64,000 bases of DNA. Origin: Streptomyces sp. NBC_00483. Its GTDB lineage: Bacteria > Actinomycetota > Actinomycetes > Streptomycetales > Streptomycetaceae. Below are positions 1 through 7,541 of this stretch, in pieces; position 1 is the first letter of the stretch, and each line of letters begins with the position of its first letter. The notes beneath the pieces are model-generated. The model ran no database searches, had not been told where the DNA came from, and saw only the letters and a program-made list of their open reading frames with translations. Made by a program: the position numbers and the translations under genes. The stretch covers positions 4,898,001 through 4,962,000 of the forward strand of contig NZ_CP107880.1 in assembly GCF_036013745.1 (NCBI RefSeq). Direction: 5' to 3'.

Positions 1-127
1 GTTCATGGGCGTGGGCATTCCGCTGACTTCCTCGGACCTGCTGCCCTTCGGCGACGCCCGGCAGGCGCCCCCTTCCGCTCCCGCCAACGGCGCGCCCGGT
101 ACTCCCGGCGCTCTCGGCGCCAACTGA
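1..127 (+). CDS. C-terminal end of an unidentified protein (5' partial)
   Basis: An open frame runs in from the left edge (codons starting at base 2) and stops at TGA 125-127, giving 41 residues. The tail is rich in Pro, Ala and Gly (about residues 20-41), like a disordered C-terminus. It ends 19 bp before the polysaccharide deacetylase/glycosyltransferase gene on the same strand, so it may be the upstream partner in that operon; in the mat cluster of Streptomyces this would be matA, but nothing in the 41 residues proves it. An internal ATG at 5 exists but a gene of 40 residues starting exactly at the edge is unlikely. Confidence 0.5.
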   Translation, partial: FMGVGIPLTSSDLLPFGDARQAPPSAPANGAPGTPGALGAN

Positions 128-146
128 GCGGAGGACGAGCCCAGTT

Positions 147-2468
147 ATGTCCCAAGAGACGAAGCTGCCCACGCCGCGCGGCGGACGCCGGCACGCCAAT
201 CCGAGCCGTATCGCCCGCATGGGCCGCCGCGCCGCGACGCTCCAACGCCCGCGCACACTCCTCGCGTTGCTGCTCCTGCTGGCCCTGAGCTGCGCGCTGC
301 TGCTCGACGGCTACGTGCGCGGCGAGGTGTTCAACGACAAGCGGGTCCGGGACGGGGCCGCGTACGACCAGGTGTCGGACTCCGCCCTGGAGTCCGGCCC
401 GATCTGGACGTCCCGCAACGGGAAGGTCCAGGACGAGTCCGTACCGAAGAAGACCATCGTGCTCACCTTCGACGACGGCCCGAACCCCCAGTACACGTCG
501 AAGGTCCTCGACATCCTCGACGACAACGACGTGCCCGGCACGTTCTTCCTCGTCGGCTCGATGGCCGCGCGCTACCCGGACCTCGTGAAGCAGACGGTCG
601 ACCAGGGCAATGAGGTCGGCATCCACTCGTTCTCGCACGTGGACCTCTCGTACCAGTCGTACGCGCGCCTGAAGCGGGAGCTGAAGCAGACGCAGCTGGC
701 GATCGCGGGTGCGGCGGGCGTCACCACGACACTGTTCCGGGCGCCGTACTCCTCGGAGACCGACGCCATCGACAACTACAGCCTGGGCGTCTACAAGAAG
801 GTCGCGAAGCTCGGCTACACCAGCGTGTTCATCGACACCGACAGCGACGACTGGAAGCAGCCGGGCGTCAAGAGCATCATCGACACGGCCACGCCGAAGT
901 CCGGCAAGGGTGCCTCGGTGCTCTTCCACGACGCGGGCGGCGACCGGGACCAGACGCTGAAGGCGCTGCCGCAGTACATCAAGAAGATGAAGGCCAAGGG
1001 CTACACCTTCACCACGGTGAGCGGCGCCCAGGCGATGAACCAGAAGGCCAAGGCCAAGACGGCAGCGAAGGCAGGGGCACAGACCGGGGCCCAAGCCGGT
1101 CGGCCGCACGCGCTGCCCGGCGCCCGTGAGCAGGATCTCGATCCCACCTCCACGGCCGCCGAGCAGGCCTCCCTCCACGAGGCCACCGGCTCCACGCTCT
1201 ACGTCGGCAAGTCCCTCATCGTGGCCACCGCCATCGCCGAGTGGACGATGCCGGTGCTCTCCGTGTTCCTGGCCGTCGTCGGCGTCGCCGTCATGGCCAG
1301 ATTCGCGCTCATGCTGCTCGTGGCCCGCCGCCACTACCGGCAGCGCAACCACCCTTCCTTCTCCTGGGGGCCGCCCGCCACCCGCCCGGTGAGCGTGATC
1401 GTGCCCGCGTACAACGAGAAGGAGTGCATAGCGAACACGGTGAACTCGCTGATGTCCGGCACGCATCCGCTCGAGGTCATCGTCGTCGACGACGGTTCGT
1501 CGGACGGCACCGCGGAGATCGTCGAGTCCCTCGGCCACCCGAACGTGCGCGTCGTCCGGCAGGAGAACGCGGGCAAGTCGTCCGCCCTCAACAACGGTGT
1601 ACGGCACGCCCGTTACGACATCGTCGTGATGATGGACGGCGACACGGTCTTCGAGCCGGACACCGTCGCCAAGCTCGTGCAGCCCTTCGCCGACCCCGAG
1701 GTGGGCGCCGTCTCCGGCAACGCCAAGGTCGGCAACCGCAGGACGCTGATCGGCGCCTGGCAGCACATCGAGTACGTGATGGGCTTCAACCTGGACCGCC
1801 GCATGTACGACACGCTGCGCTGCATGCCCACCATCCCGGGCGCCATCGGCGCGTTCCGCCGGGACGCGGTGCTCGACGCGGGCGGCATGAGCGAGGACAC
1901 CCTCGCAGAGGACACCGACATCACCATCGCCATGCACCGGGCGGGCTGGCGCGTGGTCTACGAGGAGCACGCGCGGGCGTGGACGGAAGCGCCGGGCTCG
2001 TTCAAGCAGCTGTGGAGCCAGCGCTACCGCTGGTCGTACGGCACGATGCAGGCGCTCTGGAAGCATCGCAAGTCCCTTACGGACAAGGGGCCTTCGGGGC
2101 GCTTCGGGCGGGTCGGCATGCCGCTCGTCGTGCTCTTCCAGATCGTCACGCCGGTCTTCGCGCCGCTCATCGACGTGTTCACCGTCTACTCGATGATTTT
2201 CGTGGACTTCAAGGCGTCGCTGTTGGCGTGGCTGGCCGTGCTCGGGGTTCAACTCGCCTGCGCCGCCTACGCGTTCAGGCTCGACAAGGAGAAGTACCGG
2301 TATCTGCTGATGCTGCCGCTGCAACAACTCGCGTACCGGCAGATGATGTATCTCGTCCTGATCCACTCCTGCGTCACCGCCCTCACGGGCGGCCGGCTGC
2401 GCTGGCAGAAGCTCAAGCGCACGGGCGAGGTCGGGACGCCGACGGCCGGTACGGGGGCGGGTCGGTGA
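147..2468 (+). CDS. Bifunctional NodB-type polysaccharide deacetylase / family 2 glycosyltransferase (MatB-like)
   Basis: 773 residues. A membrane anchor at about 37-53 is followed by an outward-facing NodB deacetylase domain: TFDDGP at about 107, HSFSH at about 160 (metal His pair), RAPYSS, DTDSDDW and LFHDAGG. After a linker and a hydrophobic stretch (about 350-385) comes a GT2 processive synthase domain with VDDGS near 447, MDGD, EDTD and QRYRW near 625, then C-terminal membrane segments. This order, extracellular deacetylase plus cytosolic GT2 in one chain, is that described for MatB, which makes poly-beta-1,6-N-acetylglucosamine for Streptomyces pellet adhesion; assignment of the polymer is inference. 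A GGAGG lies 12 nt before ATG 147. Its stop overlaps the GTG of the acyltransferase gene, so the two are probably translationally coupled. Confidence 0.88.
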   Translation: MSQETKLPTPRGGRRHANPSRIARMGRRAATLQRPRTLLALLLLLALSCALLLDGYVRGEVFNDKRVRDGAAYDQVSDSALESGPIWTSRNGKVQDESVPKKTIVLTFDDGPNPQYTSKVLDILDDNDVPGTFFLVGSMAARYPDLVKQTVDQGNEVGIHSFSHVDLSYQSYARLKRELKQTQLAIAGAAGVTTTLFRAPYSSETDAIDNYSLGVYKKVAKLGYTSVFIDTDSDDWKQPGVKSIIDTATPKSGKGASVLFHDAGGDRDQTLKALPQYIKKMKAKGYTFTTVSGAQAMNQKAKAKTAAKAGAQTGAQAGRPHALPGAREQDLDPTSTAAEQASLHEATGSTLYVGKSLIVATAIAEWTMPVLSVFLAVVGVAVMARFALMLLVARRHYRQRNHPSFSWGPPATRPVSVIVPAYNEKECIANTVNSLMSGTHPLEVIVVDDGSSDGTAEIVESLGHPNVRVVRQENAGKSSALNNGVRHARYDIVVMMDGDTVFEPDTVAKLVQPFADPEVGAVSGNAKVGNRRTLIGAWQHIEYVMGFNLDRRMYDTLRCMPTIPGAIGAFRRDAVLDAGGMSEDTLAEDTDITIAMHRAGWRVVYEEHARAWTEAPGSFKQLWSQRYRWSYGTMQALWKHRKSLTDKGPSGRFGRVGMPLVVLFQIVTPVFAPLIDVFTVYSMIFVDFKASLLAWLAVLGVQLACAAYAFRLDKEKYRYLLMLPLQQLAYRQMMYLVLIHSCVTALTGGRLRWQKLKRTGEVGTPTAGTGAGR

Positions 2469-3577
2469 TCGAGGACGCTCCGACGCGGGAGCTGCGGGCG
2501 GTGGGCGTGCCGCCGGTTCCCGTACGCGATTCGGCTCCCGTACGTGTCCCGGCTCCCGCGCCTTCCGCGCATCCGGCGGGGCGCGACCGGTACTTCGACG
2601 CGCTGCGGGCCGTCGCGCTGGTCCGGGTCGTCGCGTACCACTGCTTCGGCTGGGCCTGGGCGGGGCTCGTGTTTCCGTCCATGGGCGTGATGTTCGCGCT
2701 GGCCGGATCGCTGATGGCCCGGTCCCTGCAACGGCCCGCGCTGTCCGTCATCCGCAGCCGGATGCGGCGGCTGCTCGTGCCGTTCTGGGCGTGGGGCGCG
2801 GTCGTCGTCGCGGCGATGCTGGTCCATGGCTGGATGCCGGGCTGGCGGATCGTCTACTGGGTGGTCCCCATCGGTGATCCGCCGGGCAACGCCTGGGGTG
2901 AGCAGGCCTGGGAGATCCTCTGGTACCTGCGCTGCTACCTGTGGTTCGTGCTGCTGTCCCCGCTGCTGCTGCGGGTCTTCCGGTGGGCGCCGGTGCCGGT
3001 GCTGCTGCTGTCGCTCGTTCCGATCGCGCTGTTCGACACCGGAGATGCCACCGACTTCTGCATCTTCGTCTTCTGCTGGCTGCTCGGATTCGCCCACCGG
3101 GACGGGTTGTTGGAGCGGTGGAAGGGGTCGGTCGTCGTCGTGCTCTCCGGCGCCGCGCTCGCGTTCGGGCTCTGGTACGCGCTCAGCCACCAGGGCGAGT
3201 ACGGGACGTACGACCTGGACGACGTGCCGCTCGCGCAGGCGTTCTGGTCGGCCGGGTTCGTCACGCTTCTCTTCTACGCGAAGGCGCGGTGGCGTATCGA
3301 CTTCGCGTGGCTGGCGCGGTGGCGGAGGCTCGACCGCGTCGTCACCGTGTTCAACGCGCGTGCCGTCACGATCTACCTCTGGCACGAGATCGCGCTGATC
3401 CTCGCGGTGCCGCTGGTCGACACGTTCTGGAACGTTCCGGCGTTCGAGAGGTGGCTGCCGCTGGAGAGCCAGTGGTTTTTGTTCGGCATCGGGTGGGTGC
3501 TGATCGCGGTGGCGGTGCCGATGTGGGGCTGGGTCGAGGACGTCGCGGCGAAACGCTCGCCGCGCCTGTTGCCGTGA
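2465..3577 (+). CDS. Acyltransferase 3 family integral membrane protein
   Basis: 370 residues from GTG 2465, chosen because GTGA overlaps the stop of the preceding gene and the first conserved motif, RDRYFDALRAVALVRVVAYH, starts only about 38 residues in. That motif with its catalytic-type His, and about ten hydrophobic segments, are characteristic of the acyltransferase-3 (OatA/NolL/WecH-like) family, which moves acetyl or other acyl groups across the membrane onto sugars. Coupling to the deacetylase/GT2 gene suggests it O-acylates the exopolysaccharide made by that enzyme. The N-terminal 35 residues are Pro/Val/Arg-rich and probably cytosolic. A terminator-like hairpin follows immediately. 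Confidence 0.85.
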   Translation: MIEDAPTRELRAVGVPPVPVRDSAPVRVPAPAPSAHPAGRDRYFDALRAVALVRVVAYHCFGWAWAGLVFPSMGVMFALAGSLMARSLQRPALSVIRSRMRRLLVPFWAWGAVVVAAMLVHGWMPGWRIVYWVVPIGDPPGNAWGEQAWEILWYLRCYLWFVLLSPLLLRVFRWAPVPVLLLSLVPIALFDTGDATDFCIFVFCWLLGFAHRDGLLERWKGSVVVVLSGAALAFGLWYALSHQGEYGTYDLDDVPLAQAFWSAGFVTLLFYAKARWRIDFAWLARWRRLDRVVTVFNARAVTIYLWHEIALILAVPLVDTFWNVPAFERWLPLESQWFLFGIGWVLIAVAVPMWGWVEDVAAKRSPRLLP

Positions 3578-3582
3578 GCCCT

Positions 3583-3610
3583 GAGGCCCCTGCTATTCGG
3601 CGGGGGCCTC
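3583..3610. terminator. Bidirectional terminator hairpin between convergent genes
   Basis: GAGGCCCC (3583-3590) pairs with GGGGCCTC (3603-3610); three further pairs, one of them G-T, close on a TATTCG loop. It sits just after the acyltransferase stop and covers the stop codon of the convergent GntR gene. No U-tract. Confidence 0.6.
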
Positions 3611-3895
3611 TTCCGTCGGCAGCTCGCGGACCACGAAGGTGCCGCGGGCGTGGACGGTGACCACGAGGCCCTTGTCGCGCAGGATCGACAGGGCGCGGCG
3701 CACCGTAATGGTGCCCGCGCCGAAGTCGTGCGCCATGGTCATCTCGCCAGGCAGGCGCATCCCCGGCGTGTAGGTGCCACTGCGGATGCGTCGCTCGATG
3801 ATGTTGGCGAGCTGCACGTAGTGGTAGTCGAGGCCCTCGGGGTCAATCTTGTCGCTCACGAAGGCGACCGTAATGGGTCGACCACGGTCATGCAC
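3593..3895 (-). CDS. Small GntR-family transcriptional regulator
   Basis: 100 residues from ATG 3895. Residues about 20-90 form a winged helix of GntR type: YVQLANIIERRI, then GEMTMAHDFGAGTITVRRALSILRDKG as helix-turn-helix, then the wing VVTVHARGTFVV. There is no effector-binding domain, so it resembles the short GntR/YtrA-like or plasmid KorSA-like regulators. A GTG at 3859 (reading MSDKIDPEGLDY) is an alternative start and would remove a poorly conserved 12-residue leader. It is divergent from a three-gene cassette, and three 10-bp direct repeats just upstream of its start are the likely operator. It probably controls itself and the cassette. Confidence 0.8.
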   Translation of the reverse strand: MHDRGRPITVAFVSDKIDPEGLDYHYVQLANIIERRIRSGTYTPGMRLPGEMTMAHDFGAGTITVRRALSILRDKGLVVTVHARGTFVVRELPTEEAPAE

Positions 3896-3940
3896 TATCA
3901 GTATCGGTCAGTAGCGGTCAGCCGCTTCTTATCGCGTCAA
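3892..3940. promoter_or_regulatory. Direct-repeat operator and promoter of the GntR gene
   Basis: TATCGGTCAG (3902-3911) and TAGCGGTCAG (3912-3921) are adjacent 10-bp repeats, preceded by a degenerate copy GCACTATCAG (3892-3901), so sites recur once per helical turn. On the minus strand a TTGACG (3940-3935) could be a -35 whose -10 would fall in the repeats, fitting autorepression. Promoter assignment is inference. Confidence 0.5.
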
Positions 3941-3967
3941 GAAGCTTCTAGCTTCAGCAATGGAAGA

Positions 3968-3994
3968 CCCCCGCGACGCTGGAACGTCCGGGGG
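3968..3994 (+). promoter_or_regulatory. Hairpin in the leader of the small-protein cassette
   Basis: CCCCCG (3968-3973) and GACG (3975-3978) pair with CGTC (3985-3988) and CGGGGG (3989-3994), leaving one bulged C and a CTGGAA loop. It lies 30 nt upstream of ATG 4025, before the AGGAG ribosome site, so it could attenuate transcription or mask the leader. Confidence 0.4.
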
Positions 3995-4024
3995 CACGGC
4001 CAACGCTTACTAGGAGCGCTGACG

Positions 4025-4198
4025 ATGACCGACCTTATCCGCCTCGCCCTCACCTGGGTGCTGCATCTCGTACTTCCAGGGACCGGCCGGCACCGCGCCG
4101 GAAACCCCTACCCCCTCGCGCGGAGGCGCCTCGCCCTCGTGCTCGCCGCCGATTGCGGGATCGATCTCGACCGACACGTACGAGGAGCAGTCGCATGA
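4025..4198 (+). CDS. Very small basic protein of an accessory cassette (57 aa)
   Basis: 57 residues, too short to be called by length alone, but supported by an AGGAGC about 9 nt before ATG 4025 and by ATGA overlap of its stop with the next gene. The N-terminal 18 residues are hydrophobic (LIRLALTWVLHLVLPG), followed by a basic middle and the ending RRLALVLAADCGIDLDRHV. Short proteins with this LVLAADxGIDLD ending are, from memory, often found next to GntR regulators in Streptomyces; their function is unknown and this was not checked against a database. It is first in a likely operon with a zinc-ribbon protein and a Uma2-type protein. Confidence 0.6.
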   Translation: MTDLIRLALTWVLHLVLPGTGRHRAGNPYPLARRRLALVLAADCGIDLDRHVRGAVA

Positions 4199-4377
4199 AC
4201 GACAACCCCCACCGCCCCGTCCGCATGTGCGTGTGGTGCGAGGTGATGACGCACGAACCCGTGCTCGTCGCCGAGGTGCACCAGGGCACGGGCCCCGGCT
4301 TCAACGTGTACGCGTGCCCGCAGTGTGCCGAGTGGACTCAGCCGCACGAAGTCGACCTTCCGAGGCGGCTACCGTGA
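4195..4377 (+). CDS. Small zinc-ribbon protein (60 aa)
   Basis: 60 residues from ATG 4195, overlapping the preceding stop as ATGA and preceded by GAGGAG. Two knuckles, CVWC (about 12-15) and CPQC (about 45-48), are 30 residues apart and likely bind one zinc. The rest is short and polar; no other domain is visible. Translational coupling to the 57-residue gene and the following Uma2-type gene indicates a shared function. It could be a nucleic-acid-binding adaptor or a partner of the GntR protein, but the sequence gives no specific role. Confidence 0.7.
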   Translation: MNDNPHRPVRMCVWCEVMTHEPVLVAEVHQGTGPGFNVYACPQCAEWTQPHEVDLPRRLP

Positions 4378-4405
4378 GGGACGGAACGCGAACCGTGGAG
4401 GCGGC

Positions 4406-4933
4406 ATGCCGGCAAGCAATGCAGAACGGTCGGGCCCGCTGGAACACCAGCAGTTCGCCGTGCGAATGCGCAACGCGCTTGAGGCCGACGCCCGCCGTGC
4501 CACGCGGGACGAGTTGCAGGTCGAAGTGGAGACCACCGTCTTCTTCAAGCCCGACAAGTCCAGCTTCCTCACCCCCGACTTCCTGGTCCGCCGCGGCCTG
4601 CCCGGAGCCGACGCCTTCGCCGACGACACCGTCCTGGTCGGCGAGGTGGTCTCCGGCCCGTACAACCACAAGCGCAGGCTGTGGAAGACGGACCGCTACG
4701 CGGAGGCAGGCATCCCCTGGTACTGGGAGGTCGAGCTCGACTCCGGCCGGACGTGGGACGTCACGTCGGTGCGGGCGTACGTACTGGCCCCCATCATCCA
4801 GGCCGGGCTCGCCGTGAAATCGCTGCATCCCACGGCGTACGTCCCCGTCGGCGAATGGGAGCCCGGCGGCCTCGGCATCGAGTTCCCCGAGCCCTTCGCC
4901 ATGAGCATCGGCTGGGAGGACCTCGCGTTCTGA
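4406..4933 (+). CDS. Uma2/DUF820-type PD-(D/E)XK-like protein
   Basis: 175 residues from ATG 4406, which has GTGGAGG 6-9 nt upstream; a longer frame to 4325 lacks a ribosome site. TPDFLV, LVGEVVS and the later YAEAGIPWYWEVEL with an upstream Lys (KRRLWKTDRY) match the Uma2 fold, a restriction-endonuclease-like core with an Asp, Glu and Lys cluster. The usual family length is about 180-200. Family members are predicted nucleases but few have been tested. It is the last gene of the cassette controlled by the divergent GntR gene. A stretch of 90 bp without a gene follows before the lyase. Confidence 0.8.
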   Translation: MPASNAERSGPLEHQQFAVRMRNALEADARRATRDELQVEVETTVFFKPDKSSFLTPDFLVRRGLPGADAFADDTVLVGEVVSGPYNHKRRLWKTDRYAEAGIPWYWEVELDSGRTWDVTSVRAYVLAPIIQAGLAVKSLHPTAYVPVGEWEPGGLGIEFPEPFAMSIGWEDLAF

Positions 4934-5023
4934 GCCGACGGCTCTTGTCGGGGATCACCCCGTCTGCTTGACTCCGGCGCGCGCGTGCCGATCGTGGGCG
5001 AACGACGGAGGGACGGACGACCG

Positions 5024-7516
5024 ATGGAGATCACCCGTAGACGTCTGCTGAGTGTCATCGCCGCGAGCGGGGTGCTTGCCGCCGTGCCCACCCAGTGGGC
5101 GAGCGCGGCTCAACTCCCGGACGGGGCCGCGCGGTTGCTCGCCAATGCGACCGAGATGTTCGCGGGCACCACCGAGTCCAACGCGCGCAAGGAGACGGCC
5201 GACAAGCTCGCCGCGATCGAGAAGACCGCCCGCACGAACCTCGCGGCGATGGACGCGGCGTCAGGCGACGGTGAGCTGTTCAAGGGCGTGCCGCTCGGCA
5301 GCAGCGACCCGAACCTCAACACCACGTACCAGCGGGTGTACGAGATCGCGCTCGCGACCCGCACCCCGGGCATCTCCCCTGATCTGTACGGGAGTTCAGC
5401 CGTGCGCGGCCGGGTCGTCGACGCACTGACGTGGCTGCACGAGGAGTACTACGGCGACCAGTCGACCGGCTATTACGGCAACTGGTTCACCTGGGAGATA
5501 GGCGTCTCGCAGCACGTCAGCCGGACGCTGGTGCTGCTGGGCGACGCGGCGTCCGCCGAGCTGACCACCACGTACATCGCCTCCATGGACGCGTATCTGC
5601 GCAGCGGCAAGAACGGCGACGTCGACCTCGACTCGCGCTTCCACACCGGCGCCAACCTCGCCGACATCACCACCAACCGCATCCTCCAGGGTGCCCTCAC
5701 CGGCGACGAGGCCCGCATCCGCAAGGCCCTCACCGACCAGCTGACGGTCTTCGCGACGATCGACCCGTACGACCTCCAGCACGGCGTCACGGACGGCCAC
5801 TACGCCGACGGCTCCTTCATCCAGCACTCCTCCGTCGCGTACACGGGCTCGTACGGAAAGGGCCTGCTCACGCGCGTCATCCAGACGCTGAAGCTGCTCG
5901 ACGGGACCGGGTTCGCGTACGGCGACGAGCTGATCCCCACGGTGCAGAAGTGGGTGCGCGACGGGTTCGCGCCGCTGATCTTCGAGGGCTGGATGATGGA
6001 GGCGGTGAAGGGGCGGGCCGTGTCGCGGACGGCCAGCGGGTACACCGACTCCGCCGTCGTCGTCGAGGCCGTCGTCGACCTCGCGTCCCTGTCGACGGGC
6101 GACGCGGCGACCGCGCTCAAGTCGTACGTGAAGCACATCCGCGGCACGTCGAAGGCGTCGCTCGACCCGGCGACGTTCGTCTCGCCGCTCAGCATCGTCC
6201 GGTACGCCGACATCCTCGCGGACTCCTCCGTCCCGGCCGCCGACCTCAACCCGCCCGCCCGCTCCGTCGCCTTCAACGCCATGGACCGCACGGTGCACCG
6301 CCGCCCCGGCTACGCGTTCACGCTCTCCCGCAGCTCGCGCCGGATCAGCAAGTACGAGTACATGAGCGGCGAGAACCTGCTGCCCTGGTTCCAGGGCGAC
6401 GGCGCCCACTATCTGTACCTGGCGGGCCAGGACCAGACCCAGTCTTTCGGCGTCGACTACTTCACCACCGTCTCGCCGTACGGACTCGCGGGCGTGACGG
6501 CACCCGTCGAACACCGGGGATCCGTACCGGAGTTGTACGGAGGGAAGCTCTTTTACGACAACCCTTCCCATCCCCTGAACTTCACCGCGTCGTCCGAGTC
6601 GCAGAACAAGTACGTGTACTTCCCTACGGCCACGCAGGCGTACTCGGGCGGGGCCGTGCTCGACGACACGTACGGAGCCGTCGGGTGGGTCGCGTCGGAC
6701 GACGTGCCGTGGCGGGACAAGCGGGCGGGACTGCTGCCCGAGGACTTCGTGGCGTACCGGAGCGCGCGGGCCACCAAGTCGTGGTTCCTGCTCGACGACG
6801 AGATCGTGGTGCTCGCGGCCGGGGTCGGGGACGCTCCCGGCGGCGGGCGAGCGGTGACGACGACCGTCGACGCGCGCGTGGCCCCGGCCGGTGACGCGGT
6901 GACCGTGGCCGAGGGCGACGGCTGGGTGCGCTGGGCGGACGGGACGCAGGGCGCGGCGGTGGGATACGTACGCCTTGCGGGGCCGAAGGCGAAGGCGCGG
7001 CTCGACACGGTGACGCGCAGCCGACGCGTCGTACGGACCACGAACCCGGACACGGCGGTGACCCGGCAGGTGTTCTCGCTGACGGTCGAGCAGGCGGCCG
7101 GGGCGAAACCGGTCTCCTTCGCGTACACGCTGCTGCCGAACGCGTCCGAGTCCGCGGTACGGGCGTACAAGGGTGCGCGCGTGCTCACGAACACCTCACG
7201 GATGCAGGCCGTGGCCCACGACGGGCTCGGGCTCACGGGGGCGAACACCTTCACGTCCGGCGCCCACCACACGGCGGGACTCGACGTCGAGGGCCCGGCG
7301 TCCGTCCTCGTGCGGCGCCGAGGCGGCAAGGTCACGGTGGCGGTGTCCGACCCGACGACCGAACGCGACACGGTGACGCTGGTGCTGCGCGGTCACCGCC
7401 TGCGCAAGGCCGACGGCGACGACGCGGTGCGCGTCACCGCCGTGCCGGGCGGAACCCGGCTCGACGTCGACACGCACCACGCGTACGGACGGAGCTTCGG
7501 TGTGACTCTCCGCTGA
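5024..7516 (+). CDS. Exported polysaccharide lyase family 8 (hyaluronate/chondroitin/xanthan lyase type)
   Basis: 830 residues from ATG 5024 (GGAGGG about 11 nt upstream). The first 30 residues, MEITRRRLLSVIAASG and on to ASA, look like a twin-arginine export signal. The alpha/alpha-toroid domain contains NWFTWEIG at about 153, the typical Trp/Asn substrate patch, and GSFIQHSSVAYTGSYG with His268 and Tyr277, which match the PL8 catalytic His and Tyr. The C-terminal half is beta-rich as in PL8 lyases (usual length 750-1000). It should cut uronic-acid-containing polysaccharides by beta-elimination outside the cell. Exact substrate cannot be told from sequence; hyaluronan or chondroitin are the commonest in actinobacteria. 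Confidence 0.9.
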   Translation: MEITRRRLLSVIAASGVLAAVPTQWASAAQLPDGAARLLANATEMFAGTTESNARKETADKLAAIEKTARTNLAAMDAASGDGELFKGVPLGSSDPNLNTTYQRVYEIALATRTPGISPDLYGSSAVRGRVVDALTWLHEEYYGDQSTGYYGNWFTWEIGVSQHVSRTLVLLGDAASAELTTTYIASMDAYLRSGKNGDVDLDSRFHTGANLADITTNRILQGALTGDEARIRKALTDQLTVFATIDPYDLQHGVTDGHYADGSFIQHSSVAYTGSYGKGLLTRVIQTLKLLDGTGFAYGDELIPTVQKWVRDGFAPLIFEGWMMEAVKGRAVSRTASGYTDSAVVVEAVVDLASLSTGDAATALKSYVKHIRGTSKASLDPATFVSPLSIVRYADILADSSVPAADLNPPARSVAFNAMDRTVHRRPGYAFTLSRSSRRISKYEYMSGENLLPWFQGDGAHYLYLAGQDQTQSFGVDYFTTVSPYGLAGVTAPVEHRGSVPELYGGKLFYDNPSHPLNFTASSESQNKYVYFPTATQAYSGGAVLDDTYGAVGWVASDDVPWRDKRAGLLPEDFVAYRSARATKSWFLLDDEIVVLAAGVGDAPGGGRAVTTTVDARVAPAGDAVTVAEGDGWVRWADGTQGAAVGYVRLAGPKAKARLDTVTRSRRVVRTTNPDTAVTRQVFSLTVEQAAGAKPVSFAYTLLPNASESAVRAYKGARVLTNTSRMQAVAHDGLGLTGANTFTSGAHHTAGLDVEGPASVLVRRRGGKVTVAVSDPTTERDTVTLVLRGHRLRKADGDDAVRVTAVPGGTRLDVDTHHAYGRSFGVTLR

Positions 7517-7541
7517 CGCTGAAGCGGTAAGGCGGTGAGGC

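Noticed and set aside
3..2366. Very long open frames antisense to real genes (for example opposite the polysaccharide synthase)
   Set aside because: High G+C removes stop codons; compositions are Arg/Val/His/Gly-rich and lack domains, while the sense frames have clear families.
4325..4405. Longer N-terminus for the Uma2-type protein
   Set aside because: No ribosome site, overlaps the zinc-ribbon gene, and family similarity starts after ATG 4406.
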